From: Paludibacter sp.
GTDB lineage: Bacteria > Bacteroidota > Bacteroidia > Bacteroidales > Paludibacteraceae
Direction: 5' to 3'
DNA: 64,000 nucleotides
Assembly: GCA_023666945.1 (NCBI GenBank)
Contig: JAMPAY010000004.1
Location: forward strand, 82,042 to 146,041
Shown: positions 1 to 8,823 of the stretch, one piece after another
Layout: each line of letters opens with the position of its first letter
How positions within the stretch are numbered: the stretch's first letter is position 1
Program-made: the position numbers and the translations under genes
Notes under the pieces: model-generated
What the model saw: only the letters and a program-made list of their open reading frames with translations
Told to the model about the DNA's origin: nothing
Database searches by the model: none

Positions 1-139
1 CTTGTTTGGCGAAGTGGAAGGCTTTTGTGATGATGTCTGTTTTTTGACGGTGTAGGGTGTGTTTGTAGTCATCCAACAGGGCATCGAACTCTTGTTGTAT
101 GCTTATTTCTTCTTGTGTTGTGAGGTCGCTTTCTGTCAT
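1..139 (-). CDS. relA: RelA/SpoT-family (p)ppGpp synthetase/hydrolase, N-terminal fragment
   Basis: Only the first 46 codons are inside the window; the gene runs off the left edge. The start is the ATG at 139-137, giving MTESDLTTQEEIS and so on. The visible end, DIITKAFHFAKQ, matches the beginning of the HD (hydrolase) domain of bifunctional Rel/SpoT enzymes, which make and degrade (p)ppGpp in the stringent response. A good promoter lies about 70 bases upstream on the same strand. The assignment rests on a short N-terminal stretch, so the split between synthetase, hydrolase or bifunctional enzyme cannot be judged here. Confidence 0.72.
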   Translation of the reverse strand, partial: MTESDLTTQEEISIQQEFDALLDDYKHTLHRQKTDIITKAFHFAKQ

Positions 140-206
140 AGACGGGTAGTGTTGTATTGTGTTGTCGTAGTATGTGGTGTATGCAGGTATTTGCGACAAG
201 GTTTTG

Positions 207-237
207 CAAAGTTAAGGATTTATGTTGGTATTGGCAA
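207..237 (-). promoter_or_regulatory. Promoter of the relA/spoT gene
   Basis: On the minus strand TAACTTTG (207-214) is preceded by TTG (235-237) with exactly 20 bases between, the Bacteroidetes primary sigma factor arrangement. Transcription would start near 200, leaving a leader of about 60 bases before the ATG at 139. Confidence 0.7.
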
Positions 238-447
238 GTATTTGTTTTATTTTTTGGTAGGTTGTATGTGTCTGGAGTGTATTCGGGTGGTGTCAGTCGG
301 TTGTTTGTATTTTGACATTTTGCTATTTGGTGTGATGTGGTGAAATGGTTGTTATGGGGTAGTGTGATGTTGTGTGTGTGTTAGGTATGCGGTTGTTGCC
401 GGATGGTCGGGGTGGTGTCGGGTGGTTGTCGGGTAGTTGGTTGCTCC

Positions 448-480
448 ATGTTACTTTAATGTTACTTTAATGTTACTTTA
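448..480. repeat. Three perfect tandem copies of an 11-bp unit
   Basis: ATGTTACTTTA occurs three times head to tail at 448-458, 459-469 and 470-480. The 11-bp period is close to one DNA helical turn, so equivalent bases face the same side. It lies about 240 bp upstream of the relA promoter. No function can be assigned from sequence alone. Confidence 0.85.
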
Positions 481-684
481 TTTTTATGTTATTTGGGTCT
501 ATATGTTGGGTGGATTTTGTGGTGGAGAAGTGGGTTGTGGTTGTTGAAAATAGGGTAAAGGGTTGATTTCGGGGTGTTTATTTAGTGGTTTCGGATGCAG
601 GAAAATCGTTGTTTTTGTTGCGAAAATGGCAAAAACGGGGTGTAAGCAGAAAGTGCATTCTGTATATGTTTATGGCAAATTTTG

Positions 685-707
685 CTTACAAAATGTTATT
701 TTGTAAG
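685..707 (-). terminator. Hairpin after the LptF/LptG-type permease gene
   Basis: CTTACAAAAT and ATTTTGTAAG form a perfect 10-bp stem with a 3-base loop, five bases beyond the permease stop codon. There is no clear U-tract, so termination is likely but not certain. Confidence 0.6.
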
Positions 708-711
708 TGTT

Positions 712-2211
712 TTAGGGTTGCTTGTTCAGGCGTTGTGTTTTGATGTTTTGTAGCAATCGTCGTGTTTGTTGTCGGAGTTTGTCCCACTGTTTGATCCATG
801 CTTCGGGATTGAGCAGTGCGGAGTCGGTAGCGGCTTTGTATGTGAGGAAGATTCCGATGGGTAGGAGCACTGCACTGCTGAGCCACATTCCTGCCCATAC
901 GGGCCAGAATCCTTCTCGTGCCATTTTGAATCCGGTGTTATCAATGATGTAGTAGATGATGAACATGATGACTGAGATGACGACGGGTGCTCCGAGTCCT
1001 CCTTTTCGTATGATTGCTCCGAGTGGTGCTCCGATGAAGAAGAAGATGAGGCATGCGAAAGCGAGTGTGAATTTTCGGTGTAGTTCGATGGCGTGTTTTC
1101 GTATGTATCGTTGTGCATCGTCGAGAAGGAGTGCGTTGTATTCGATTTGGTCGCTTTGTGTGCGGGCTTTTTCGTATGCGGTGGTGAGTGCTCTTTCTTT
1201 GGCACTGACTGATAGGTTGTTGTATATGCTATCGATGTTGTATAGATTTCGTTCTTGGTTGGTGATGGGTGTGAGTTGTCTGTTTTCCATTCGTTCTCTG
1301 CCGAAGAATTTGGTGCTGACCATTTCGTTGCTTTGTTCTCTTGCTTTGGATGATGCGATGATGTTGACGGAGTCGATGGATTGTATGAGTTCGACAACGT
1401 TTTTTGAGACGTGTTGGTCTCGTAGTACGGATTCGTCGTATCGATTGAATTCGGTATCGAAATCGATGAGCATTTGTTTTTGTGTGAATGATTCTCGTCG
1501 ATAGGGAACTCTGTTTTTGGCATTTGCGCCGCTTTGTTGTTGGTTGAGGTTTTCGAAAGATTCTCCGTGGTAGAGTTGTAGGAGTAGGTATTTGTTGTCG
1601 TCGGTGAAATAGATTCGTCCGGAGTCGGCGACCATAACTTTGGCGTTTTGGAATCCGCCGCTGTAGTCGTAAATCATGAGGTCGCAGAGTAGTCCGGATT
1701 TGGTATTTTTGTGTCGTACGTAGATATTGTATCCGCTGATTCCGTCGTAAAATTCTCCTGTAGGTATTTCGAGTTCGGGTGATTTTTGTCGGAGTGAGAA
1801 GATGAGCGTCCAGAGTTTGACTTGTGAGACGGGTAGTATGTAGTTGGAGAAAAAGAATGCTCCGACGCAAATGAATGCGATGGAAATGGTGAGCGGTCGC
1901 ATGATTCGGAAGAGTGAGACTCCTGCTGATTTCATGGCTGTGAGTTCGAATTTTTCTCCCATGTTTCCGAACGTCATGAGCGATGCGAGTAGTATGGCGA
2001 GTGGTAGTGCGAGTGGCACTACGGAGACGGTTGCATAGATGAAGAATTCGGCGAGTACGGAGATTCCGACCCCTTTTCCGACAAGGTCTTTGACATGCAT
2101 CCATAGGAACTGCATGAGCAGAATGAAGATGCATATCATGAACGTCATCAGGAAAAGCCCGAGGAAGTTCTTGAGCATGTAGAGGTCGAGTTTTTTGATA
2201 GGGTTTCGCAT
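712..2211 (-). CDS. LptF/LptG-family (YjgP/YjgQ) lipopolysaccharide export permease
   Basis: The 499-residue protein has three N-terminal membrane segments (about 15-37, 54-80, 103-125), a large periplasmic region and three C-terminal segments. This is the LptF/LptG topology. GEKFELTAMKSAGVSL (about 85-100) between membrane segments 2 and 3 is the typical cytoplasmic coupling stretch that contacts the LptB ATPase. In this family the permease passes lipopolysaccharide from the inner membrane to the periplasmic bridge. Its length is above the roughly 360 residues of the E. coli proteins, the extra residues being in the periplasmic part, which is usual in Bacteroidetes. F and G cannot be told apart here. 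It follows cdd by 75 bp and may share its promoter. Confidence 0.88.
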   Translation of the reverse strand: MRNPIKKLDLYMLKNFLGLFLMTFMICIFILLMQFLWMHVKDLVGKGVGISVLAEFFIYATVSVVPLALPLAILLASLMTFGNMGEKFELTAMKSAGVSLFRIMRPLTISIAFICVGAFFFSNYILPVSQVKLWTLIFSLRQKSPELEIPTGEFYDGISGYNIYVRHKNTKSGLLCDLMIYDYSGGFQNAKVMVADSGRIYFTDDNKYLLLQLYHGESFENLNQQQSGANAKNRVPYRRESFTQKQMLIDFDTEFNRYDESVLRDQHVSKNVVELIQSIDSVNIIASSKAREQSNEMVSTKFFGRERMENRQLTPITNQERNLYNIDSIYNNLSVSAKERALTTAYEKARTQSDQIEYNALLLDDAQRYIRKHAIELHRKFTLAFACLIFFFIGAPLGAIIRKGGLGAPVVISVIMFIIYYIIDNTGFKMAREGFWPVWAGMWLSSAVLLPIGIFLTYKAATDSALLNPEAWIKQWDKLRQQTRRLLQNIKTQRLNKQP

Positions 2212-2286
2212 CAGGGAATAGTGGCGTCGTCTCTTGTCGTTATTGTTATCGGATAAGAGTTCGTAGTATGTGTTAGTTGTAGTCGG

Positions 2287-2769
2287 TTATCCCTTAAGGT
2301 TGTCGCTTACGAATGATAGCGGCAACATGCTTTTTGCGCTTGGGAAGACGTAGACGGCTTCGGTTCCGTAGAGTATGATGCTGATGTCGTGTTGGAATCG
2401 GTGTTCGGTTTCGAGCAGAACTTGCCGGCATGCTCCGCAAGGTGCAGCAGGAATTTGTGTGAATGCTCCGTTAGTGAATCCTGCGACAGCGATGGCCTCG
2501 ACGGGTGTATTAGGGCATTGTGCATTGGCATAGAACATGACGGTACGTTCGGCACATAGTCCGCTTGGGTATGCAGCGTTTTCTTGGTTTGCTCCGCAAA
2601 AAATTTGTCCGTCGGTAAGTTGCAAAGCCGCTCCTACCGCAAAATGTGAATAGGGATTGTAAGAGTTTTGTGTACTTTTTTTGGCTTTCTCCACGAGTTG
2701 TTTCCATTGTTCGGGGAGTTCGTCAAAACGATACACCTGCACTTTGGCAGTAATATCGAATTCTTTCAT
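2287..2769 (-). CDS. cdd: Cytidine deaminase
   Basis: This 160-residue protein converts cytidine and deoxycytidine to uridine and deoxyuridine in pyrimidine salvage. The zinc site is complete: C72-A-E74, with E74 as proton shuttle, and PCGAC at 110-114 supplying the other two cysteines. NPYSHFAVGAAL near residue 38 is the usual substrate-binding stretch. The reading frame is open well upstream, but I place the start at 2769. There it matches the family N-terminus and lies downstream of a strong promoter at 2809-2839. The length is normal for the homotetrameric class. Confidence 0.93.
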   Translation of the reverse strand: MKEFDITAKVQVYRFDELPEQWKQLVEKAKKSTQNSYNPYSHFAVGAALQLTDGQIFCGANQENAAYPSGLCAERTVMFYANAQCPNTPVEAIAVAGFTNGAFTQIPAAPCGACRQVLLETEHRFQHDISIILYGTEAVYVFPSAKSMLPLSFVSDNLKG

Positions 2770-2808
2770 ATTCCGATGTTTTTTCGATTGTGTTTTTCGA
2801 AAATCGGG

Positions 2809-2839
2809 CAAAGATACGAAATATGTTTGGAATATGCAA
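2809..2839 (-). promoter_or_regulatory. Promoter of cdd
   Basis: Reading leftwards, TTG (2837-2839), 20 bases, then TATCTTTG (2809-2816). This decides the cdd start, since longer open-frame starts would lie upstream of the transcript. Confidence 0.75.
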
Positions 2840-2893
2840 GTGGGTGTGGGAAAAAAGCAGGTCGACCGCATCAAAAATATTAAGGTATTGACT

Positions 2894-3008
2894 CGTCGTC
2901 GTTTGCTCACCGAAAGAAATGTCGTGCGACATTTGGCGGTTCGCATCGACTCCTCGCAACAATTGAAACACTATGTTGGTTTCAATTGTTGGATTATATA
3001 TACATTAA
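2894..3008. repeat. 115-bp dispersed repeat, copy 1, with a 13-bp hairpin
   Basis: About 105 of 115 bases match copy 2 at 41395-41509. The centre is a perfect hairpin: CAACAATTGAAAC (2957-2969), loop ACTATGTTG, GTTTCAATTGTTG (2979-2991). Weaker similarity continues to about 3050, where TTTCGCTCGGTT is shared. It lies upstream of the cdd promoter in the same orientation that copy 2 has to its neighbouring gene. Read on the minus strand, both copies can be translated for about 26 codons, but the substitutions do not look codon-constrained. Confidence 0.9.
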
Positions 3009-3082
3009 CTTGAAGGAATCTATTGGGAGTGGTTTCGCTCGGTTTTTGGTTTTGTTTAGTGCGTGCGAGGGATGGTGTTGTG

Positions 3083-3125
3083 CATACGATTACGGGCGAA
3101 ACAATGTTTCGCCCGTAATCGTATG
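3083..3125 (-). terminator. Near-perfect 43-bp palindrome ending the lipoprotein operon
   Basis: CATACGATTACGGGCGAAACA and its exact reverse complement flank a single A: a 21-bp potential stem, effectively shorter because of the loop. It sits 25 bp past the stop of the lipoprotein gene at 3150. No U-run follows on the minus strand, but position and strength favour a terminator. Confidence 0.65.
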
Positions 3126-3149
3126 GTTTAATTTGTTTTGTACTATTGT

Positions 3150-3539
3150 TTAGTTGGCAGTTCGTGTGTATTGACATGCAAGGTTGTTGCCTGTATAGGT
3201 GAGCAGGATGATGAGTTTGATGTTATCGATTTGCTGCTCATACATCATGCTGTTTCCCATGTCGGACGTGATGCTGAAAGCGGATTGACCGAGTTGTGTT
3301 TTGTATGCTTCGAAATGTGCTGTCGGGCAGTCGTAATCGAAGAAAGAGAGTTGTTCCATTCCGTATGCGTTGTTATAGTGCACGTTCTCCAATTCGTAGT
3401 TGTAGGCGGGGAAATCTTGCAAGAATGCATATTGTTTGGTGACATCGGCCCATTTTCGTGTTTTGAGGACTTCTTGTTCTTGTTTGTTGCAACCGATGCA
3501 CGCAATAGCGCAGAGGCAGCAGAGAATGAATTTTTTCAT
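3150..3539 (-). CDS. Small predicted lipoprotein, unknown function
   Basis: The 129-residue product starts MKKFILCCLCAIACIGC, a signal peptide with a lipobox ending at Cys17, so it should be lipidated and exported. The mature part has no domain I recognise. It is rich in aromatic and acidic residues and has a short hydrophobic run (IKLIILLTYTG) near the C-terminus. The frame is open further upstream into gcvT, but the signal peptide fixes the start at 3539. It follows gcvT by 25 bp and is the last gene before a strong hairpin, so it is probably co-transcribed with pepT-gcvT. Confidence 0.75.
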   Translation of the reverse strand: MKKFILCCLCAIACIGCNKQEQEVLKTRKWADVTKQYAFLQDFPAYNYELENVHYNNAYGMEQLSFFDYDCPTAHFEAYKTQLGQSAFSITSDMGNSMMYEQQIDNIKLIILLTYTGNNLACQYTRTAN

Positions 3540-3564
3540 AATGGTGTGTATTGATTGGTGATTG

Positions 3565-4635
3565 TTATACGATGGTGGCGGGACAGAGTCGTTCGCGAAT
3601 TTTGATAAAGACAATATTGTCTTTTTTGGCGAAAAGTGTGGGTACGTATCCCATGCCGATGCCTGTTTTTGTTCCGGGCAGCATGATGCCTGATGTGACG
3701 TTTCCGATGTTGTTGCCGTCGGCATCGCAGATATCGTATCCGTTGCGTGGAATGGCTCGTTCTTGCATTTGGAAATGTACGAGTTTGCGTTTTACTCCTT
3801 CTGCTTTTTGCTGTTCGAGGAATGTTCGGTCGATGAAGTTTTTGCCGTCAACGAATTTGGTAATCCATCCGAGTCCCGCTTCGAGCGGTGAAGTTGTATC
3901 GTCGATGTCGTGTCCATAGAGGCAGTACCATTTTTCGAGTCGCAGACTGTCGCGTGCTCCGAGTCCGATGGGTTGCAATCCGAATTCGGCTCCAACTTGG
4001 AAGAGTGCGTCCCAGATTTGTTTGCCGTGTTGGGGAGGGAAATAGAGTTCGAATCCTCCTGCTCCGGTGTATCCTGTGTTGCTGATGATGACGGGTTGTA
4101 CTCCTGCGAACGACCATTCGCGGAAAGCGTAGTAGGGTATGGATGAGAGGTCGATGTCGGTGAGCCGCTGCAATAGTTGGATTGCTTTGGGACCTTGTAC
4201 GGCGAGTTGTGCCATGCGGTCGGATGCGTTTTCGAGCGTGACTCCGAATGTATTGTGTCGGTTGACCCATTCCCAATCTTTTTCGATATTGGCAGCATTA
4301 ACCACGAGCAGATATTTGGTGGTGGAATATTTGTAGATGATGAGGTCGTCCACTATGCCTCCTTTCCCGTTAGGGAAGCATGTGTATTGTGCTTTTCCTG
4401 CATCGAGTCGGCTAACGTCATTGGAAGTGATATATTGCAGGAAATCGAGTGCCCGTTCTCCTTTTACCCAAAATTCGCCCATGTGGCTGACATCGAAAAC
4501 TCCGACATTGTTGCGCACGCAGGCATGTTCTTCGGATATGGTGGTGTAGACGATAGGCATGTTGTAGCCAGCAAACTCGTGCATTTGCGCACCCAGTTGT
4601 ATGTGGATGTCGGTGAAAGGTGTTTGTTTCAGCAT
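3565..4635 (-). CDS. gcvT: Glycine cleavage system T protein (aminomethyltransferase)
   Basis: The 356-residue protein has full family length. It transfers the aminomethyl carbon from lipoyl-H protein to tetrahydrofolate, releasing ammonia. Typical stretches are [29 protein letters not shown] and [12 protein letters not shown], plus the C-terminal barrel. Its start overlaps the end of pepT by 7 bp, indicating translational coupling. No gcvH or gcvP is present in the window; a lipoamide dehydrogenase that could serve as L protein lies 3 kb away on the other strand. Confidence 0.95.
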   Translation of the reverse strand: MLKQTPFTDIHIQLGAQMHEFAGYNMPIVYTTISEEHACVRNNVGVFDVSHMGEFWVKGERALDFLQYITSNDVSRLDAGKAQYTCFPNGKGGIVDDLIIYKYSTTKYLLVVNAANIEKDWEWVNRHNTFGVTLENASDRMAQLAVQGPKAIQLLQRLTDIDLSSIPYYAFREWSFAGVQPVIISNTGYTGAGGFELYFPPQHGKQIWDALFQVGAEFGLQPIGLGARDSLRLEKWYCLYGHDIDDTTSPLEAGLGWITKFVDGKNFIDRTFLEQQKAEGVKRKLVHFQMQERAIPRNGYDICDADGNNIGNVTSGIMLPGTKTGIGMGYVPTLFAKKDNIVFIKIRERLCPATIV

Positions 4636-5843
4636 AGTGTTATGATATTAAGGATTACTTCAAAGGCTTTTTGCATGCTCTGTACGGGTAGGTATTCAAA
4701 GCGTGAGTGGAAATTTTCTCCTCCTGCAAATATGTTGGGGCAGGGCAGTCCTTCGAAGGAGAGTCTTGCTCCGTCGGTACCTCCTCGTATGGGTTTTACT
4801 TGCGGTGTTACGTCGGCCTTGATCATGGCTTGTTTTGCGAGTTCGACTACGTGCATGACGGGTTCTATTTTTTCGCGCATGTTGTAGTATTGGTCGCGTA
4901 GTTCAACGGTAGCCGTTCCTTCTCCGTATTCGCGATTGATTTTGCGTGCAAGGTGTTCCATTTCGGCTTTTCTGGATTCGAAATGCCGACGATCGTGGTC
5001 GCGAATGATGTAGGTGAGCGTGGTTTCTTCTACGGTTCCCTGCATACCGACAAGGTGGTAGAATCCTTCGTAATCGACGGTATGTTCGGGTGTTTCCATG
5101 CGTGGCAGCAGATTGGTGAACTGTGCAGCGATGCGCATGGAGTTAATCATTTTGTGGTAGCCGTATCCGGGGTGTACGTTGACGCCTTTGATGATGATTT
5201 TGCAAGCGGCAGCATTGAAATTTTCAAATTCGAGTTCTCCTACGGCCCCTCCGTCGATGGTATACGCCCAGTCGGCAGCAAATTGAGCCACGTCGAAATG
5301 GTCGGCTCCTTGTCCGATTTCTTCATCGGGCGTGAATCCTACGCGTATTTGTCCGTGTTTGATTTCGGGGTGTTGCAGCAGGTATTCCATGGCGGTAACT
5401 ATTTCTGCGATGCCTGCTTTATCGTCGGCTCCGAGCAGTGTTTTACCATTGGTAACGATGATGTCGTTGCCTCGGTAACGTAGGATTTCGGGGTATTTTT
5501 CGGTTTCGAGGAGTATGCCTTCTTCGGGATTGAGCAGAATATCTTCTCCGTTGTAGTTTTCCACAATGCGCGGTTTAATGTGTTTTCCGCTTGCATCGGG
5601 CGATGTATCCATGTGGGCGATGAAACCGATAACGGGTTTTTTATCGTCGGTGTTGGCAGGTAGTGTAGCCATGATGTATCCGTTATTGTCGAGGGTTACA
5701 TCTTGCATGCCTATTTGTATGAGTTCGTTTTGCAGAAAACGTGCAAACTCCATTTGTCCGGGTGTGGACGGTGTCATGTTGGTTTCTTCATCGGAAGTGG
5801 TATGAAAAGAAACATAATTGAGGAAACGTTCGGTAAGATTCAT
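4629..5843 (-). CDS. pepT: Peptidase T (tripeptide aminopeptidase)
   Basis: A 404-residue M20-family metalloprotease that removes the N-terminal residue from tripeptides in the cytoplasm. Zinc-site residues are visible: HMD (H77, D79), GADDKAG with bridging D140, the catalytic glutamate pair E174-E175 in TPDEEIG, and D197 in TIDGGAVGE. The STPGQ stretch near residue 26 is usual in PepT. It lies between the 2-hydroxyacid dehydrogenase (45 bp upstream) and gcvT (7-bp overlap), forming one minus-strand operon. Confidence 0.94.
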   Translation of the reverse strand: MNLTERFLNYVSFHTTSDEETNMTPSTPGQMEFARFLQNELIQIGMQDVTLDNNGYIMATLPANTDDKKPVIGFIAHMDTSPDASGKHIKPRIVENYNGEDILLNPEEGILLETEKYPEILRYRGNDIIVTNGKTLLGADDKAGIAEIVTAMEYLLQHPEIKHGQIRVGFTPDEEIGQGADHFDVAQFAADWAYTIDGGAVGELEFENFNAAACKIIIKGVNVHPGYGYHKMINSMRIAAQFTNLLPRMETPEHTVDYEGFYHLVGMQGTVEETTLTYIIRDHDRRHFESRKAEMEHLARKINREYGEGTATVELRDQYYNMREKIEPVMHVVELAKQAMIKADVTPQVKPIRGGTDGARLSFEGLPCPNIFAGGENFHSRFEYLPVQSMQKAFEVILNIITLC

Positions 5844-5888
5844 GCTATTGAGTGTTAAGACGATGAATTAATTTGACTGTTGTTCGAT

Positions 5889-6842
5889 TTATATTACGCT
5901 ATTCATTTTGTGATATTCTTTGTGAATGAAAGCGTTTATATTGTCGGTCACGCATCGGCACATGTCCAATCGTCCGTCGATGGTACCTGTTCCGATATGT
6001 GGGGATAGCACTACGTTGTCAAGTGTTTTGAGTGTATTGTTGATGTGTGGTTCGTTTTCGTAAACATCTAATGCAGCCCCTGCAATGATTTGTTGTTGCA
6101 AGGCATCGGCCAGTGCCGCTTCGTCGACATGCGCCCCTCGTGCCGTGTTGATGAGCAGGGCGGAGGGTTTCATGCGTTGCAGTTGCTCTTTACCGATGAG
6201 GTGATGTACATCGGGTGTATAGGGTAGGTTGAGCGATAGGAAATCGGCTTGTGTCAAGATTGTTTCGAAATCGACATATTGTGCCTGATAGGGTGTTTCT
6301 TTGTCAGCGGGCAAGCGGTGGCGGTTATGATAGATGATGTTCATGCCTGCGGCTACGGCGCGCCGTGCCAAAGCCTGTCCGATATTGCCCATGCCTATGA
6401 TACCCAATGTTTTGCCATAGAGTGAAACTCCGAGGTTGTTCATAACTCCGAAACGAATGGGAGATTGGGGGATTCTTAATAGTCGGTCGAGTTCGGCAAT
6501 GCGGTGTGCAATGGCGTGCATGAGTGCAAAAGCATGTTCGGCAGTGGGCTCGATTACAGGATCGGGTGTGTTGGTAACACGGATACCGTGTGCTTTGGCG
6601 TAGGATATGTCGATGTTGTTATAGCCGACACCGAAATTGGCAATGAGTTGTAAGCGTGGAGCGCAACGGAGCATATCGGCACTGATTTTATAGTCGAATG
6701 TTGCCACTAAGATATCGGCATCAGCGATGTGTGTACGGAGTTCTTCCTCCGTAAAATAGGGCATTTGCGGTATTGTCAGCGCATGTTCGCTTAAGGATAC
6801 AAATGCACTCTGAGGCAGATGTGTGGTGAAAAGTATATTCAT
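5889..6842 (-). CDS. D-isomer-specific 2-hydroxyacid dehydrogenase
   Basis: The 317-residue protein is an NAD-dependent oxidoreductase of the glyoxylate/phosphoglycerate/D-lactate dehydrogenase superfamily. It shows the nucleotide motif GMGNIG (150-155) and the catalytic triad R235 (NTARG), E264 (YENEP) and H282 (SPHIG). GVGYNNIDI near 71-79 is a family signature. The exact substrate cannot be told; resemblance to glyoxylate/hydroxypyruvate reductases fits a glycine-related operon with gcvT, which is inference. The start at 6842 is fixed by the promoter just upstream; longer versions would begin before the transcript. Confidence 0.85.
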   Translation of the reverse strand: MNILFTTHLPQSAFVSLSEHALTIPQMPYFTEEELRTHIADADILVATFDYKISADMLRCAPRLQLIANFGVGYNNIDISYAKAHGIRVTNTPDPVIEPTAEHAFALMHAIAHRIAELDRLLRIPQSPIRFGVMNNLGVSLYGKTLGIIGMGNIGQALARRAVAAGMNIIYHNRHRLPADKETPYQAQYVDFETILTQADFLSLNLPYTPDVHHLIGKEQLQRMKPSALLINTARGAHVDEAALADALQQQIIAGAALDVYENEPHINNTLKTLDNVVLSPHIGTGTIDGRLDMCRCVTDNINAFIHKEYHKMNSVI

Positions 6843-6852
6843 AAAATCCTTG

Positions 6853-6883
6853 CAAAGATAAGGTGTTTTTTGTGAATATACAA
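6853..6883 (-). promoter_or_regulatory. Promoter of the hydroxyacid dehydrogenase-pepT-gcvT operon
   Basis: TTG (6881-6883), 20 bases, then TATCTTTG (6853-6860), reading leftwards. The -7 box is only 10 bases from the ATG at 6842, so the leader must be very short. It interleaves with the divergent promoter at 6870-6900. Confidence 0.72.
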
Positions 6884-6900
6884 TATTTGTAGTACTTTTG
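6870..6900 (+). promoter_or_regulatory. Promoter of the C_GCAxxG_C_C-lpdA-mnmA operon
   Basis: TTG (6870-6872), 20 bases, TACTTTTG (6893-6900). The -33 region overlaps the spacer of the divergent leftward promoter, so the two polymerases would compete. The leader to the ATG at 6975 is about 70 bases. Confidence 0.72.
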
Positions 6901-6974
6901 TGCCGAAAAAGAGGGCTGTCGGGCGGTGTAATAAACCCGTATCGGTTTTCTTTTGTCATGAACCCTATAAAACG

Positions 6975-7433
6975 ATGGAAAAAGAAGATATACTCAGGCG
7001 TGAGCAACGCGCGGAAGACTTGTTCCGCCAAGGCTTTAATTGTTCGCAGGCAGTGTTTGCGGCTTGTGCAGATTTATACGGAATAGATGAGACATTGGCG
7101 TTGCGTTTGTCGGCATCGTTTGGCGGAGGAATCGGGCGTATGCGCCAAACGTGTGGAGCGGCGTGCGGTATGTTTATGCTGACAGGTATGTACAACGGTT
7201 CTGCGACTCCGCACGATAATAAGGGGAAGATGCGTAATTATCAGACGGTTCAGCATTTGGCAGAAGAATTTCGCGCGTATAACGGTTCGCTCATATGTGC
7301 CGAACTGTTGCGTTTGGCCAAACCGGAAGGTACACCCCAACCTGAAGAACGTACGGATGCCTATTACAAGAAACGTCCTTGCATCGAAACGATTCGTTCG
7401 GCAGTAAGAATTTATTGTGAGAATCTATTGTAA
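6975..7433 (+). CDS. C_GCAxxG_C_C family protein (putative redox-active)
   Basis: This 152-residue protein carries the family signature: FNCSQAV (C23), then C60-GAAC64-G, then two further cysteines in the C-terminal part (SLICAELL and RPCIETI). GGGIGRMRQTCGAACG is the diagnostic stretch. The family is described as putative redox-active proteins that may bind metal or an iron-sulfur cluster; no reaction is established. The start at 6975 follows the promoter. It sits 19 bp upstream of dihydrolipoyl dehydrogenase, a disulfide enzyme, which weakly supports a redox role. Confidence 0.85.
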   Translation: MEKEDILRREQRAEDLFRQGFNCSQAVFAACADLYGIDETLALRLSASFGGGIGRMRQTCGAACGMFMLTGMYNGSATPHDNKGKMRNYQTVQHLAEEFRAYNGSLICAELLRLAKPEGTPQPEERTDAYYKKRPCIETIRSAVRIYCENLL

Positions 7434-7452
7434 CCAAATATACTTGTTCTGT

Positions 7453-8823
7453 ATGTACGATTTAGCAATTATCGGTGGCGGTCCTGCCGGTTATACGGCA
7501 GCCGAAAAGGCGGCAAAGGCAGGTTGGCAAGTGTTGCTCTTTGAGCAAACGGCATTAGGTGGCACGTGCTTGAATGTAGGGTGTATTCCTACGAAGACGT
7601 TGCTTTATGGTGCAAAAACGTATCATAACATGCTTAATGCTGCCAAGTATGGTGTAACCGCTCAGCAAGTTGGGTTTGACTATGCCCGCATGCAGCAGCG
7701 CAAGAACAAAGTGGTGCGTAAGTTGGCGGCAGGTATTCGGGCACGTTTGCAGGGGTGTACGATTGTGTCTGCGCAGGCACAAGTGGAGCAGTATGAAGAG
7801 GGTCGTATTGCGATGACAGCCAACGGAGAACATTACGAAGCGCAACGATTGCTAATCTGCACCGGATCGGTTAATTTTGTACCTCCGATTGCGGGGGTGC
7901 AGGCGAATCCTTATGTGTGGGATTCTACGGCAGCCTTGGCGGCAACAGAGTTGCCCGCTTCGGTGGTTATTGTAGGCGGAGGCGTGATAGGTATGGAGTT
8001 TGCAACACTCTACAACGAATTGGGGGTAGATGTTACGGTGATTGAGGCGATGCCTACGGTGCTTGCCAATACGGATGCCGATATAGTTGCCGTGCTGCGT
8101 ACCAACTATGAGAAGAAAGGGGTGCGCTTCCTTACGCAAACAAAGGTGACTTCCATAGAAGGGCAAGAAGTGCATTATGAACAACAAGCGGAAAACGAAG
8201 AAGTCGTAAAAGGTACGGTGTGTGCCGAACGTATTTTGGTATCGGTGGGCAGACGCGCCAACTTGGAAGGATTGGATAAATTGCCGTTGGAGATAGAACG
8301 TGGTGCCATAAGGGTAGACGAATTTATGCAGACCAACCTGAAAGGCGTATATGCTGCGGGCGATGTGACGGGCAAAATAATGTTGGCGCATGTGGCATCG
8401 CGTCAGGCGGAAGTGGCCGTAGGGAGAATGTTGAAACAGATTCCGTTGCAGCGCATTGCCTATAACGCTATTCCGTCGGTGGTGTACACCAATCCGGAGA
8501 TTGCTGTAGTGGGGTTATCGGAGAGCGATCTTACGGGTAAAGATTGTGTATTGCCCATTCCTTATGACGTGCATAGTTTGCCCATGACCTATTCGGGGCG
8601 TTTTGTTGCCGAAAATGAGGGTGAAACAGGTTTGTGCAAGTTGATAACCGACAAAAAGAGCAATACGGTTTTGGGGGTGCATATGGTGGGTAATCCGTGT
8701 TCCGAATTTGTGTCAGCGGCATCGTTTGCAGTGCGAATGGGCTATACGTTGGCGGAGTTTCAGCAGGTGGTATTTCCGCATCCCACTGTATCGGAGATTA
8801 TGCGTGAGTGTGTAGTGGAATGA
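7453..8823 (+). CDS. lpdA: Dihydrolipoyl dehydrogenase
   Basis: The 456-residue FAD flavoprotein reoxidises dihydrolipoyl groups of 2-oxoacid dehydrogenases or of the glycine cleavage H protein, reducing NAD. It has the FAD-binding GGGPAGY (8-14) and the redox-active disulfide GGTCLNVGC (C39, C44). A second GGGVIGMEFA binds NAD, AAGDVTG binds FAD, and the C-terminal HPTVSE supplies the catalytic His443-Glu448 pair. All catalytic residues are present. The stop overlaps the mnmA start by 4 bases (ATGA), indicating coupled translation. No lipoylated partner gene is in the window. Confidence 0.93.
   Translation: MYDLAIIGGGPAGYTAAEKAAKAGWQVLLFEQTALGGTCLNVGCIPTKTLLYGAKTYHNMLNAAKYGVTAQQVGFDYARMQQRKNKVVRKLAAGIRARLQGCTIVSAQAQVEQYEEGRIAMTANGEHYEAQRLLICTGSVNFVPPIAGVQANPYVWDSTAALAATELPASVVIVGGGVIGMEFATLYNELGVDVTVIEAMPTVLANTDADIVAVLRTNYEKKGVRFLTQTKVTSIEGQEVHYEQQAENEEVVKGTVCAERILVSVGRRANLEGLDKLPLEIERGAIRVDEFMQTNLKGVYAAGDVTGKIMLAHVASRQAEVAVGRMLKQIPLQRIAYNAIPSVVYTNPEIAVVGLSESDLTGKDCVLPIPYDVHSLPMTYSGRFVAENEGETGLCKLITDKKSNTVLGVHMVGNPCSEFVSAASFAVRMGYTLAEFQQVVFPHPTVSEIMRECVVE

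Larger units (their letters stand above)
140..711. other. 572-bp intergenic region, G/T-rich on the plus strand
   Basis: This gap between relA and the permease gene holds the relA promoter (207-237), three 11-bp tandem repeats (448-480) and a hairpin next to the permease stop (685-707). I see no convincing gene on either strand; a plus-strand open frame at 59-343 overlaps relA and looks like chance. Confidence 0.6.

Noticed and set aside
59..343. 94-codon plus-strand frame at the left edge
   Set aside because: It overlaps the relA start and its promoter on the other strand and has a chance-like Cys/Val-rich composition.
2770..2946. N-terminal extension of cytidine deaminase
   Set aside because: It would cross the cdd promoter and part of the dispersed repeat; the family N-terminus matches the later start.
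2894..2991. Short peptide (about 26 codons) readable on the minus strand of both 115-bp repeats
   Set aside because: Differences between copies change amino acids freely while preserving the stem, so selection appears to act on structure rather than coding.
8808..8819. GTG start four codons upstream for mnmA
   Set aside because: The ATG overlapping the lpdA stop gives the usual ATGA coupling and the normal MnmA length.
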